Shown: in pieces, positions 16,734-25,818 of the stretch
Position numbering within the stretch: position 1 is the first letter of the stretch
Layout: each line of letters begins with the position of its first letter
Assembly (NCBI RefSeq): GCF_014642875.1
Contig: NZ_BMJC01000002.1
Coordinates: 124,001-188,000, forward strand
Direction: 5' to 3'
From: Puia dinghuensis
GTDB taxonomy: Bacteria; Bacteroidota; Bacteroidia; Chitinophagales; Chitinophagaceae
Length of the DNA stretch: 64,000 nucleotides
Program-made: the position numbers and the translations under genes
Notes under the pieces: generated by a model
What the model saw: only the letters and a program-made list of their open reading frames with translations
The model's database searches: none
What the model was told of the DNA's origin: nothing

Positions 16734-19364
16734 TCACCGCACCAAAATAAACGTCCCCTTCTTCGTATGCACCTTCCCCATATAATCCTTCCCCTGCACC
16801 ATATACACAAAGGTTCCCGCTTCCTCCCTATGCCCGCCAAGCATCCCATCCCACCCCTTTCCATTCTGCGTGGTGGCAAAAACTTCCTGTCCCCAGCGGT
16901 TGAAGATGCGGAAATAATCCAGGCTGCTGATGCCTGCAAGAATGGGCCGGTAAACATCATTCTTCCCATCTCCATTCGGGGTAAAAGCATTCGGCATAAA
17001 AATATCCGGCAGCGTCTTATACACCAGCACCCTGATCTTCCCCGATCCCGAGCACCCTTGCGGCGTCGTAGCCGTAACGACATACACCACCGAATCCACC
17101 GATGAGGAAGTGATGGTAGCTATCGGATCAGCAATCGCCGCATTGCTCAGCCAGTCCGCCGGATTCCATGAAAAGCTCACTAGCGCGCTATCCGTACTCG
17201 TCGCCTGCAACTGCAACGCCTCACCAACCACAACGGCCGTATCATTACCCGGATTGACGATCACCTTCGATATCACCGTGACCAACACCGAATCCGATAC
17301 CGGCTTGGGACATCCGAGCGTATCCGTCACCGTTAAGATATAATCGGTCGTCACCAGGGGATTCACTGCCGGCGTCAGCGTCTTCTGGCGTAAAAAATCA
17401 CCCGTCGGCGTCCAGGTATAATACGCCCCGGTCATCGCCCCCTGCAAAGTGATCTCACTCCCATAACAGATCGTCGTATCATTCCCCGCTTCAGCCTTCG
17501 GATACGGCACCACCTTGATATAGGTAGAGGTCGTCGCCGCGCATTTACCCAGGTTGGCGACCACCGTATACGTCGTACTGACCAGCGGCGCAGCCTTCGG
17601 ATCTTTGATAAGCGAGTCGCTAAGCCCCGTACCCGGCGACCAGTTAAATTGCAATCCATAGCTCACCGGGCTCAGCGTGATACTGTCTGTCTGGCAGATG
17701 GTCGTGTCCGGGGTCAGGGTGACGGTGATATAATTCAAGGTATTCACCGTTATCGTACCGGTGCCGACACACCCGTTCTGCGTGGCAGTCACCGTGTACA
17801 CTGTCGTATCCTTGGGCCATACAAGCGGCGTATCCGTGGCAGTATACATAATATTATAATTAGGCGTCCAGCTATAGGTAATACCTGCACTGTTGCTGAT
17901 CGCCTTCAGCCGCAGCGTGTCGATCGTGCAGATAAGCGTATCGGTAAACGGCAGGATAAAATCCGGCTGTCCATACACCGTCACCGATTTACTCGCAGTG
18001 CCGCTGCAACCCTTGCTCGTCCCCACCGTCAACGTCGCGGTATAGGTGCCCGCCGCCGCATACTGGTGAGAAGGATTTTGCACGGTGGAAGCATTAGTGC
18101 TCGAACTACTTTCCCCAAAACTCCAGGCCCAGTTATCCACCGTTCCGTACCTGGCATAGGTCTCGTCGGTAAACTTCACCGGTGATTGATAACAGACCCC
18201 GTTGGTGGTGAATGCGGGGGTAAAACCCGGATAAACCCGCACGGGGGCAGAAGTAGTATCCGTGCAACCCGACGAATTGGACACGGTAAGCGTCAGCGTA
18301 TAGGTTCCCGTGTCCGCATAGGTATAAGAAGGGGTGGCTAAAGTGCTGGTAGCGCCCGCCACCCCGAAGTTCCAGAGATAGCTCGTGATCGTCGAAGCCG
18401 TCGACTCGTTCTGGAAAGAAAGAGTATAATTGTCGCAATTGACATAACTCGTATTCAGGCTCGCCGCCGTAAGGCTGCAACTGTAGACATAGATCTGCAG
18501 CTCCTTCTTGATGGAATCGATCAGTACTCCTTTCCGCCATTCCTTTACATAGACGGCTACCACATACTCACCCGTCGTCGAAGGCGCCGTCCCACTGATA
18601 AGCCCGCTCACCGGGTCGATCGTCACCCCGCTGCCCAGCGGGGCTGTTCCACTATAGCCCGACGTATAGGTAAGGGAAGTATAAGGCGGACTTCCGGGCG
18701 CCGTGCTCGAGGTCTGGCCACTGGGATTGGTAACATTCAGTCCATTGCCAAATGCATAGCTCAGCGAATCCCCATCGATGGGGTCCGTCGCGCTGAAGGG
18801 ATAGGAGAAATGACCGTTATAGCAAATAATGGCCGTATCGTTGAAGGCAAAGGAAGGGCTGCTATTGGTATGATAGTCCGTGCCGCTGATCGTGCCGGGG
18901 ATAATGGCATTGATCGTGATCCCGTCGCTGCCGCTGCTGCTGATGTTGACGATCCCATCCGTCCGATAGGCGTCTTGCACTGCCAGAATATACCCGGCGC
19001 TGATATCGGCAAGATCGACGGTATAGACATACGTATATATCTCGTAGCATATGGTCGGCGGGTCACTCATACAGGGACTAAAATACTGCTTTGTCACCGT
19101 GGTCGCCGTGGTGTTGGCCAGACTCTGGCTGGTCACCAGCGAATGGGTGGACGCATTGAAAACTCCCAGGTACACCGACCCCCTCGGCCCCTGCACCGTA
19201 CAGCTAAAGAATACCGTTACCGTTATCGTGTAATTGGAAGTACCGCTGGATGACCCCGCGCCATTGTATTTATACTGGATATATCCACCCTTCACATGCG
19301 CGGCAAAAACCAGTATGGGAGAAAAGGTCAGCAACAGGATGAGCGATCCGGCAACTCTCGGCAT
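16734..19364 (-). CDS. Secreted PKD-repeat protein with gliding-motility (T9SS type B) C-terminal sorting domain
   Basis: An 876-residue, Ser/Thr-rich protein with a signal peptide (GSLILLLTFSPILVFAA). An N-terminal region of ~300 residues shares the FSATDPIDGDSLSY type of Ig-like folds. PKD domains follow, e.g. around residues 320-380 (TYADTGTYTLTLTVSNSSG) and 400-465 (HQYAAAGTYTATLTV). The last ~90 residues are the gliding-motility-associated CHU_C domain with IFMPNAFTPNGDGKND and RIFNRWGQEVF. Such proteins pass the outer membrane by the type IX system and end up on the surface or in the medium. It has no clear partner nearby. Confidence 0.9.
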   Translation of the reverse strand: MPRVAGSLILLLTFSPILVFAAHVKGGYIQYKYNGAGSSSGTSNYTITVTVFFSCTVQGPRGSVYLGVFNASTHSLVTSQSLANTTATTVTKQYFSPCMSDPPTICYEIYTYVYTVDLADISAGYILAVQDAYRTDGIVNISSSGSDGITINAIIPGTISGTDYHTNSSPSFAFNDTAIICYNGHFSYPFSATDPIDGDSLSYAFGNGLNVTNPSGQTSSTAPGSPPYTSLTYTSGYSGTAPLGSGVTIDPVSGLISGTAPSTTGEYVVAVYVKEWRKGVLIDSIKKELQIYVYSCSLTAASLNTSYVNCDNYTLSFQNESTASTITSYLWNFGVAGATSTLATPSYTYADTGTYTLTLTVSNSSGCTDTTSAPVRVYPGFTPAFTTNGVCYQSPVKFTDETYARYGTVDNWAWSFGESSSSTNASTVQNPSHQYAAAGTYTATLTVGTSKGCSGTASKSVTVYGQPDFILPFTDTLICTIDTLRLKAISNSAGITYSWTPNYNIMYTATDTPLVWPKDTTVYTVTATQNGCVGTGTITVNTLNYITVTLTPDTTICQTDSITLSPVSYGLQFNWSPGTGLSDSLIKDPKAAPLVSTTYTVVANLGKCAATTSTYIKVVPYPKAEAGNDTTICYGSEITLQGAMTGAYYTWTPTGDFLRQKTLTPAVNPLVTTDYILTVTDTLGCPKPVSDSVLVTVISKVIVNPGNDTAVVVGEALQLQATSTDSALVSFSWNPADWLSNAAIADPIATITSSSVDSVVYVVTATTPQGCSGSGKIRVLVYKTLPDIFMPNAFTPNGDGKNDVYRPILAGISSLDYFRIFNRWGQEVFATTQNGKGWDGMLGGHREEAGTFVYMVQGKDYMGKVHTKKGTFILVR

Positions 19365-19512
19365 AATAGGGTTTTATGTTCCCTACTATTACTGGTTTTT
19401 CACTATTTCCGGTTGCCTTCCTCCCGACGCGCCCCACCCCGTTTCACCGCAGAAAATCCCGCATTCACCTCATTTTCGATAACTTTGCAAAAGTGACGCC
19501 TGCTTCTGCCAT

Positions 19513-19989
19513 ATGAATTTGAACAAATACTATAGACAAGCCGCCCTCATTCCCTCCCTGCTCATCATCGCCGGCTTTATTCTCTTTACCATCTACGACC
19601 TGTTCATCGGCGCGGGCAAAGACTACAAAAGCGAATGGCTCAATGCCGACTCGGTCGACATCTATGTCGTCGGCCTGATCATTATCCACTGCGTCTTCGT
19701 CTGTCTCCTTTGCTGTACCATTTTTTTCAACAGATCGCCAAAGGTCAGGGCCAGCCCTATCCTCAGCGGGCTATCCTGGTTCGCCCTACCCATGCTCTAT
19801 CTGTGTTACTTATTATACGTCCTCGTCCGTAGCATCTACTTCGGGATAGACGTCGAGGCTACCTGCCTTTTTATCCTGGCCCTTACCCTTCCCTATCTAT
19901 TTAGCCTCGTCTTCACCTACATCAGATTCCGGACAACTATTGTATCACATCCGAACAGGAAAGCGCCCAACCCAACTACAACTCACTAA
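19513..19989 (+). CDS. Uncharacterised four-span membrane protein
   Basis: A 158-residue protein with four hydrophobic spans: residues ~10-32 (ALIPSLLIIAGFILFTI), ~52-75 (VGLIIIHCVFVCLLCCTIFF), ~85-110 and ~120-140. Short hydrophilic ends. No family recognised. A -7 element TAACTTTG is at 19480-19487, predicting a start near 19492 and a 21-base leader. It is followed by the FtsX-type permease after 46 bases; a shared role is not evident. Confidence 0.7.
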   Translation: MNLNKYYRQAALIPSLLIIAGFILFTIYDLFIGAGKDYKSEWLNADSVDIYVVGLIIIHCVFVCLLCCTIFFNRSPKVRASPILSGLSWFALPMLYLCYLLYVLVRSIYFGIDVEATCLFILALTLPYLFSLVFTYIRFRTTIVSHPNRKAPNPTTTH

Positions 19990-20035
19990 TCTCCAATGTC
20001 CTGAAAAAAGGCATAATTTATGATCCGGCACCAGC

Positions 20036-22435
20036 ATGCTCCCCCATCACCTAAAAACTGCGCTGCGAACCCTCTCCAGGAACAAGGGCTACACCCTCCT
20101 GAACATCATCGGCCTTTCCGTCGGCGTCGCAGCCTGTCTGCTCATCTTCCAGGTCGTCCGCTGGCAACTCAGCTTTGACAACTTCCATGTGGCCAAAGAC
20201 CGCATCTATCGCGTGGTGAGCATTCCGTATAAAGAAGGTTCGGGTTACAACGCAAGGGCCGGCGTCGCGCTGCCCGTAGCATCTGCCTTGCGCATCGATT
20301 ATCCGCAACTGGAAAAGGTTGCCGCTATCTTCGGGCGCGATGGCCAGGTCACCGTCCTCAACGATACCCATAGCGCAGAAAAAAAATTCAATGAAGAGAA
20401 CGATGTTTATTTTGCCCAACCGGCTTTCTTCGACATCTTCAATTTTGCCTGGCTGGCAGGCAACCCCAAAACGGCCTTGACGGCGCCGCATACCGTCGTC
20501 CTCACCAAAGCCACCGCCATAAAATATTTCGGCGACTGGCAGACCGCGATGGGGCGATCCATCAAATTCGACAACCATGACATCTTCAAAGTAACAGGGG
20601 TCATGAAGGATGTCCCCGCCAATACTGACTTCCCGTTAGGCGTCGTCTTCTCTTATACCTCGCTCACTAATGTCGACCTCACCGATTGGATAGGAACGTA
20701 TGGTCGTGGTTACTGCTTCGTCCGGCTGCCCTCCGGCCTCGATGCCGGCAAATTCAATGGGGAGTTAAAGAATTTTATCAACCGCCACGAACCCAAAGAA
20801 GGTCGCATCCATGGGATCGCGCTGCAACCCCTGGCCGGAATGCATTTCGACGGCAGGTTTGGCAATTATAATGGTCGCACCTTCAGCAAAGAATGGATCA
20901 CCTCCCTCATCCTGACAGCGGCCTTTTTATTGATCATCGCCTGCGTGAATTTCGTCAACCTCGCCACCGCACAGGCAATGCGCCGGTCGCAGGAAGTAGG
21001 CGTCCGGAAAGTATTGGGTAGCAGCCGCAGACAATTGATGGGCCAATTCATGGGCGAAACCGCATTGATCACCCTCCTCGCCGTCCTCATCGCCGTAGGT
21101 CTTGCGTCCACGGCCTTACCATTCTTCGATCAGCTGCTTAAAATGGAAGTACCCCTCCGGCTAAACGACCCCTGGCTGCTGATCTTCCTGGGCCTCGTCA
21201 CCGGCATCGTAACGGTGTTGTCCGGATTATACCCCGCATTCATTCTTTCCGGTTTCAGCCCAATATATTCCCTGAAAAATAAGATCACTACAAAGATGTC
21301 AGGCGGCATCTCCTTAAGGCGAATATTAACAACCCTACAGTTTGGCGTGGCGCAGGTATTGATCATCTGCGTGCTCGTCGCCTCCAGCCAGGTCGGCTAT
21401 TTCAGGAATGCCCCGCTCGGTTTCGACAAAGCCTCCATCGTCGATGTACCTATTCCCGGCGACAGCCTGAGTCAGTCGAGGATGAATTCGGTGCGGCAGC
21501 AGTTGTTGCAACAGCCCGGCATCGAAACCCTCAGCTTCAGCACCTTCAGCCCCCTGGACAATGTCATCTGGAGCAATCAGTTCAAATTCGATCATGCGAC
21601 TAGCAAAACCGTATTCCAAACCTATTTCAAATGGGCAGACGCCGGTTTTTTCGCCACCTACCAGCCCCAGCTGATAGCGGGCCGCGCCTACCGCCAAAGC
21701 GATACCTTGCAGGAATTCGTCGTCAATGAGACCCTGGTAAAGCAATTAGGTATCCGCGATCCAAAAGACATCCTCGGAAAAGAGATCAATTTCTGGGATC
21801 AGAAAAGGGGGGCTGTCGTCGGCGTAGTAAAAGATTTTCAGACCAATTCCATGCAAAGCCCCATCACCCCCGTTGTACTGGGCTGTTGGAAAGAGAACTA
21901 CGAAATGATAGGGATAAAAATAAAGCCTCAAAATATTCCGCAAACATTGGCGGCCATCAAAAGCATCTGGAATGCGGCCTATCCGGATTATGTCTACCAA
22001 TACCAGTTCCTCGACGAAAAGATCGATAGCTATTACAAAGAAGAGAGCCGGCTGTCCCAACTCTACCGGGTATTCGCCGGTCTGGCCATCCTCATCTCCT
22101 GCCTGGGGCTCTACGGCCTCGTTTCCTTCATGGCCGTCCAACGCTCCCGCGAGATCGGCGTGCGAAAAGTACTGGGCGCCACCGCAGCACAGATCATCTA
22201 TTTATTATCCCGGGAATTCACCATCCTCGTCGGCATCGCCTTTCTGGCGTCCGCTCCCCTCGCCTGGTACCTCATGCACCATTGGCTGGAGGGCTTCGCC
22301 TCCCATGTCTCCGTCGGCCCCGGGATCTTCCTTCTCGCCCTCGCCTGCTCCCTATTCATCGCCTGGTGCACCGTCGGCTACCGCGCCTTCAAAGCCGCGA
22401 CCACCAATCCCGTCCATACCCTGCGAACAGAATGA
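20036..22435 (+). CDS. FtsX/MacB-type ABC transporter permease
   Basis: A 799-residue permease with the double layout common in Bacteroidota. It opens with LLNIIGLSVGVAACLLIFQVV (first span, residues ~20-40), a large periplasmic MacB_PCD domain (to ~280) and FtsX spans at ~290-430 (with LATAQAMRRSQEVGVRKVLGSSR in part). A second periplasmic domain and FtsX unit reach the C-terminus, where AVQRSREIGVRKVLGATAAQ repeats the same cytoplasmic loop. No ATPase gene adjoins it; a broken LolD/MacB-like ATPase lies at 45917 but has no visible link. The substrate is unknown. Confidence 0.9.
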   Translation: MLPHHLKTALRTLSRNKGYTLLNIIGLSVGVAACLLIFQVVRWQLSFDNFHVAKDRIYRVVSIPYKEGSGYNARAGVALPVASALRIDYPQLEKVAAIFGRDGQVTVLNDTHSAEKKFNEENDVYFAQPAFFDIFNFAWLAGNPKTALTAPHTVVLTKATAIKYFGDWQTAMGRSIKFDNHDIFKVTGVMKDVPANTDFPLGVVFSYTSLTNVDLTDWIGTYGRGYCFVRLPSGLDAGKFNGELKNFINRHEPKEGRIHGIALQPLAGMHFDGRFGNYNGRTFSKEWITSLILTAAFLLIIACVNFVNLATAQAMRRSQEVGVRKVLGSSRRQLMGQFMGETALITLLAVLIAVGLASTALPFFDQLLKMEVPLRLNDPWLLIFLGLVTGIVTVLSGLYPAFILSGFSPIYSLKNKITTKMSGGISLRRILTTLQFGVAQVLIICVLVASSQVGYFRNAPLGFDKASIVDVPIPGDSLSQSRMNSVRQQLLQQPGIETLSFSTFSPLDNVIWSNQFKFDHATSKTVFQTYFKWADAGFFATYQPQLIAGRAYRQSDTLQEFVVNETLVKQLGIRDPKDILGKEINFWDQKRGAVVGVVKDFQTNSMQSPITPVVLGCWKENYEMIGIKIKPQNIPQTLAAIKSIWNAAYPDYVYQYQFLDEKIDSYYKEESRLSQLYRVFAGLAILISCLGLYGLVSFMAVQRSREIGVRKVLGATAAQIIYLLSREFTILVGIAFLASAPLAWYLMHHWLEGFASHVSVGPGIFLLALACSLFIAWCTVGYRAFKAATTNPVHTLRTE

Positions 22436-22438
22436 AGG

Positions 22439-22508
22439 TGACAGAAGTCATTGCACGTGTTGATGCGCGTCATAGAGAAGGGCACGGCGGGGATGTAGCT
22501 TAGCCTCA
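22439..22508 (+). promoter_or_regulatory. Tandem TGA-N6-TCA (Crp/Fnr-type) promoter of the first usp gene
   Basis: Boxes TGACAGAAGTCA (22439-22450) and TGATGCGCGTCA (22461-22472) are 22 bp apart. The -7 element TAGCTTAG is at 22496-22503, which predicts a start at 22508. The centre of the proximal box is 41.5 bp before it. The leader is 12 bases. Confidence 0.72.
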
Positions 22509-22519
22509 AAAGTACGATC

Positions 22520-23347
22520 ATGAAATCCATTGTAGTCCCCGTCAATTATACCAAAAATGCCGCCAATGCCGCGCGGTATGCAGCAGACCTGGCCCTATCC
22601 CTGGGGGCGGATATCCATCTGGTGTACGTATTCGAGATACCATTAACCCTTTCCGAGGCTCCATTGCCGCCAGGCGCCTTCGAGGAGTTGGAATTGGGCA
22701 AGGTTACCTTGTTGCGGGACCTCAAGAGGGAGTTGACCGCCCGCACGACGGAGCCGCTGAATATCACTACCACTATAGAGGTGGGCAACGTGGAAACCCA
22801 ACTGGAGGTCTTTTGCAAGACGAAGGATCCCTTCCTCGTGGTGATGGGCGCTTCGGGCAACGGAATCGACAATATCTTTGCCGGGAGCAACACCATCCTG
22901 GCGGTGCGGCAATTGCCCTATCCTGTGCTGGTGGTTCCCGAAAAGGCCAGTTTTAATAGCATCGGCAAGATCGTGGTAGCCTGTGACCGGGAGGATATCC
23001 TCACCGGATTGCCGTCGGCCCTGCCCTATCTGAAAGAGCTTGGTCGGCATCTGCCGGGTACGCGCGTGGAAATCCTGCATGTGATCACCGATAAAGAAGA
23101 AAGCACGACCGAACTGGAAGAGGCATATAATTCCTGGAAAGGTGAAGTGAGCAGCCTTCTGCCAATACTGCATTTTATCCGGCGAAGCAAGGTTGAAAAT
23201 GGCATCGACGATTACCTGAAAGGGTGTGTCGCCGGCCTGGTGATGGTCTTTCCAAAAAATCACGGGCCGCTGGAGTTTCACAAGAGCCAGGCCAGGAAGG
23301 TTGTCCTGCATTGCGCCCTACCGGTGATGAGCGTGCATGAACGCTAA
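22520..23347 (+). CDS. Tandem universal stress protein (two Usp domains)
   Basis: A 275-residue protein made of two Usp-like halves. The first (residues ~1-145) begins KSIVVPVNYTKNAANAARYA and has VVMGASGNGIDNIFAGSN, close to the ATP-binding G-2x-G-9x-G pattern, and LPYPVLVVPE. The second half (~150-275) starts IGKIVVACDRED and ends ARKVVLHCALPVMSVHE, with a weaker ATP signature. Usp proteins are cytosolic and typically rise on oxygen or energy limitation. It heads a unit with a PPOX-type flavoprotein (24-base gap) and is controlled by the tandem-box promoter at 22439..22508. Confidence 0.88.
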   Translation: MKSIVVPVNYTKNAANAARYAADLALSLGADIHLVYVFEIPLTLSEAPLPPGAFEELELGKVTLLRDLKRELTARTTEPLNITTTIEVGNVETQLEVFCKTKDPFLVVMGASGNGIDNIFAGSNTILAVRQLPYPVLVVPEKASFNSIGKIVVACDREDILTGLPSALPYLKELGRHLPGTRVEILHVITDKEESTTELEEAYNSWKGEVSSLLPILHFIRRSKVENGIDDYLKGCVAGLVMVFPKNHGPLEFHKSQARKVVLHCALPVMSVHER

Positions 23348-23371
23348 ATTCAAGCTATAAAATGTAAAACC

Positions 23372-23851
23372 ATGTTAGGAAAGTTAACCATGCCGGAAAT
23401 AGAGAAACTGTTGCTGAAGGAAGTCGTGGGGCGCATCGGGTGCAGCGACGGGAAGATGGTCTATGTCGTACCGATCAGCTATACCTATGACGGCGTATAC
23501 GTCTATTGCCATACGCATGAGGGCTTGAAGGTGGATATCATGCGGAAACATCCGACCATCTGCTTCGAGGTCGACCGGATGCAGAACATGGCCAATTGGC
23601 AAAGCGTCATCGCCCATGGACAGTTCGAAGAACTCACCGACCCGGCATTGCGCAGCCTTGCACTCCAGAAACTGCACGAGCGGATACTACCCGTCATAAG
23701 CAGCGAGACCACCCATCTGTCACCGGATTGGCCTTTTGTCCCTGCCGAACTGAACAAGATAGAAGGAGTCACCTTCCGCATCAGTCTGCAGGACAAGACC
23801 GGCCGTTTCGAACGTTCTCATTCGACGGCGCAGACCTTCTTTAGCATCTGA
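23372..23851 (+). CDS. Pyridoxamine 5'-phosphate oxidase-like FMN-binding protein
   Basis: A 159-residue split-barrel flavin-binding protein of the Pyridox_ox_2 type. It has VGRIGCSDGKMVYVVPISYTYDG near the start (VGRIGCSDGKMVYVVPIS), then YCHTHEGLKVDIMRKHPTICFEVD (HTHEGLKVDIMRKHPTICF) and NWQSVIAHGQFEEL. Such proteins bind FMN or F420-like cofactors and are often paired with Usp genes in low-oxygen regulons; the true substrate is not known. A 135-bp piece of this gene (23633-23767, ALRSLALQKLHERILPVISS and following) recurs nearly unchanged at 58466-58600. Confidence 0.85.
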   Translation: MLGKLTMPEIEKLLLKEVVGRIGCSDGKMVYVVPISYTYDGVYVYCHTHEGLKVDIMRKHPTICFEVDRMQNMANWQSVIAHGQFEELTDPALRSLALQKLHERILPVISSETTHLSPDWPFVPAELNKIEGVTFRISLQDKTGRFERSHSTAQTFFSI

Positions 23852-23866
23852 TGGCAACCACGATCA

Positions 23867-24325
23867 TCACAGCTCAGTTGCTTCGGCGACCATTTTTTTT
23901 ATTGTTATGACAAGCGTCACAATGTTGACTTCCTGTATAACGTCGCTTTTACATGGTGTTATAATGGATGGAATTACCGGCTTTCCGGGCAGGAAAAAAA
24001 TATGTTCCGGATCAATCAGCCCTTCAGGAACATTGTTATTGATTATTTGATCCTGCTTTGCCCTTTCATAAGGGGAGGCGAGGCAAACGACAAATAGGAA
24101 TACCTGTTTTTGCTGCAAAAAAGCTTTGTGTTGATAAAGCCAATCCCGCATCAACATTTTATCGAAGTAAACAGGAGTCCCGATTACCAGAAAATCATAG
24201 GCCGCCAGTTCTTGCTGGCTAACTCCGTCCGGGTCATGAAGTCGCAGGTCTAGTGCTTTCCCTATCCATTCGGTATACTGCTGCGTAGTCCCGTACCTGC
24301 TCTTGTAAATAAGCACGCCATTCAT
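23867..24325 (-). CDS. Flavodoxin-domain protein
   Basis: A 152-residue flavodoxin-fold protein. The ATG at 24325 gives the FMN phosphate-binding loop at once: MNGVLIYKSRYGTTQQYTEW. Longer readings upstream are not conserved in character. The second FMN loop region is LAAYDFLVIGTPVYFDKM (residues ~44-61). It resembles the protoporphyrinogen-oxidase-like flavodoxins (HemG type), though that role is not proven. It lies 35 bases behind the acetyl-CoA hydrolase gene and should share its promoter at 25703..25772. Confidence 0.83.
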   Translation of the reverse strand: MNGVLIYKSRYGTTQQYTEWIGKALDLRLHDPDGVSQQELAAYDFLVIGTPVYFDKMLMRDWLYQHKAFLQQKQVFLFVVCLASPYERAKQDQIINNNVPEGLIDPEHIFFLPGKPVIPSIITPCKSDVIQEVNIVTLVITIKKMVAEATEL

Positions 24326-24360
24326 GTCTTGCTTGATCTTATTATTGAGATAGTATTGTT

Positions 24361-25686
24361 TTACCACCTGGCGGCGGGTTCGGGGTGCGCCGGGGTGGCC
24401 TTGTCCGCGCGATGATAACGTTGGTAGAAGGCGCGATCGAGCCACTCACGATGTTCGGGATGCGCGATGTTGATCAGGGCCTGTGCGCGTTGCTTCAGAT
24501 TTTTTCCAAAAAGATTTACGGCGCCATATTCGGTAACCACCCAATGCACATGCCCGCGGGTCGTCACGACGCCGGCCCCCTCCTTCAAAAAAGGCACTAT
24601 CCTCGAAATACCCGTGGAAGTCACTGAAGGCATGGCGATAATGGGCAGCCCGCCCTCCGATAAAGAAGCCCCATGGATGAAATCCATCTGTCCGCCAATG
24701 CCGGAATACTGGAAAGAGCCCATGGAGTCGGCGCAGACCTGGCCGGTAAGGTCGACCTCGATGGCGCTGTTGATGGCGGCCACTTTGGGATTTTGCCGGA
24801 TAACGGCAGTGTCATTGACATACCCGATATCCATGACGCGGATCTCGGGGTTGTCGTCGACAAAGTCGAAAAGCCGGCGGGTGCCGTTGATAAAGGAAGT
24901 TACCGATCGGCCGGGGATCACCTTCTTGCGGCTATTGTTGATGACACCGGATTCGATGAGTGGGATGACGCCGTCGGAAAGCATTTCGGTGTGGAGGCCC
25001 AGATCTTTATGCCCGGTGAGATTCTTCAGCACCTGGTCGGGGATGGTTCCGATGCCAAGCTGAAGGGTAGCGCCGTCGGGAATAAGGGAAGCCACGTGCC
25101 GGCCGATGCTTTCGACGAGAGGAGTGGCTTCACCCGAATAATTCACTTCCGGCAATGGCGCTTCATGCCAGACCAGCGCATCGATGTCTTTTACATGCAC
25201 AAAACCGTCGCCATGGGTCCGCGGCATGCGCGGGTTCACCTGTGCAATGACATGACGGGCGCAGTCGACAGCAGCCCGGCCGATGTCGACGCTGGTGCCG
25301 AGGGTGCAGTATCCATGTCTATCGGGCGGCGACACCTGGATGAGAGCCACGTCGAGTGTCAGGATACATCTTTTGAAAAGTTGCGGTATCTGGCTGAGAA
25401 ATACGGGGACATAGTCGCCGTCGAGGCTGTTGGCCACTGCGCGGGTGGCAGGGGAGACGAAAAGGGAATTGACAAAGAAACTTTCCCGCCAAAGGGGGTT
25501 GTCGAACTCCAGATCGCCCATAGTGGTGATGCTGACCAATTCGACATGATGCAGCTCCTTATGCCGGGCCTGCATTGCTTTTACAAGGTGGACGGGCGTG
25601 GCTGCACTACCGTGGATGAAAACGCGGTCGCCTGTTTTTATTGCTTTTACCGCCTCTTCGGCGGTGGTGTAAACTGTCGTAAACAT
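24361..25686 (-). CDS. Acetyl-CoA hydrolase/acetate CoA-transferase family protein
   Basis: A 441-residue CoA-transferase-type enzyme. The ATG at 25686 (MFTTVYTTAEEAVKAI) is preferred because the predicted transcript starts at 25703; the open frame continues further upstream through the promoter. Motifs are GDRVFIHGSAATPVHLV, LQLGIGTIPDQVL, GLHTEMLSDGVIPLIESG (with the likely catalytic Glu), INSAIEVDLTGQV and VVTEYGAVNLFGK near the end. Members move CoA between acetate, succinate, butyrate or 4-hydroxybutyrate, or hydrolyse acetyl-CoA. Under low oxygen it would fit acetate formation (inference). Confidence 0.9.
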   Translation of the reverse strand: MFTTVYTTAEEAVKAIKTGDRVFIHGSAATPVHLVKAMQARHKELHHVELVSITTMGDLEFDNPLWRESFFVNSLFVSPATRAVANSLDGDYVPVFLSQIPQLFKRCILTLDVALIQVSPPDRHGYCTLGTSVDIGRAAVDCARHVIAQVNPRMPRTHGDGFVHVKDIDALVWHEAPLPEVNYSGEATPLVESIGRHVASLIPDGATLQLGIGTIPDQVLKNLTGHKDLGLHTEMLSDGVIPLIESGVINNSRKKVIPGRSVTSFINGTRRLFDFVDDNPEIRVMDIGYVNDTAVIRQNPKVAAINSAIEVDLTGQVCADSMGSFQYSGIGGQMDFIHGASLSEGGLPIIAMPSVTSTGISRIVPFLKEGAGVVTTRGHVHWVVTEYGAVNLFGKNLKQRAQALINIAHPEHREWLDRAFYQRYHRADKATPAHPEPAARW

Positions 25687-25702
25687 GGGATCATTTTTTG
25701 TA

Positions 25703-25808
25703 TTCGGTAAAAGTAGTCGCCGCGGAAGATGGCGATGCTGACGGCAGTCAACGGCGGGGGTGATAAAAGTCATTGAAACCGGGGCGTGCAGGCGGTAGCT
25801 TCGTAAAA
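25703..25808. promoter_or_regulatory. Bidirectional tandem-box promoter shared by acetyl-CoA hydrolase and usp
   Basis: One pair of boxes, TGACGGCAGTCA (25739-25750) and TGATAAAAGTCA (25761-25772), is 22 bp apart. To the right, TAGCTTCG (25796-25803) gives a start at 25808, 41.5 bp from the centre of the right box. To the left, TACTTTTA on the minus strand (25708-25715) gives 25703, 41.5 bp from the centre of the left box. So one pair serves both genes symmetrically. Confidence 0.78.
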
Positions 25809-25818
25809 ACGAAAGATC

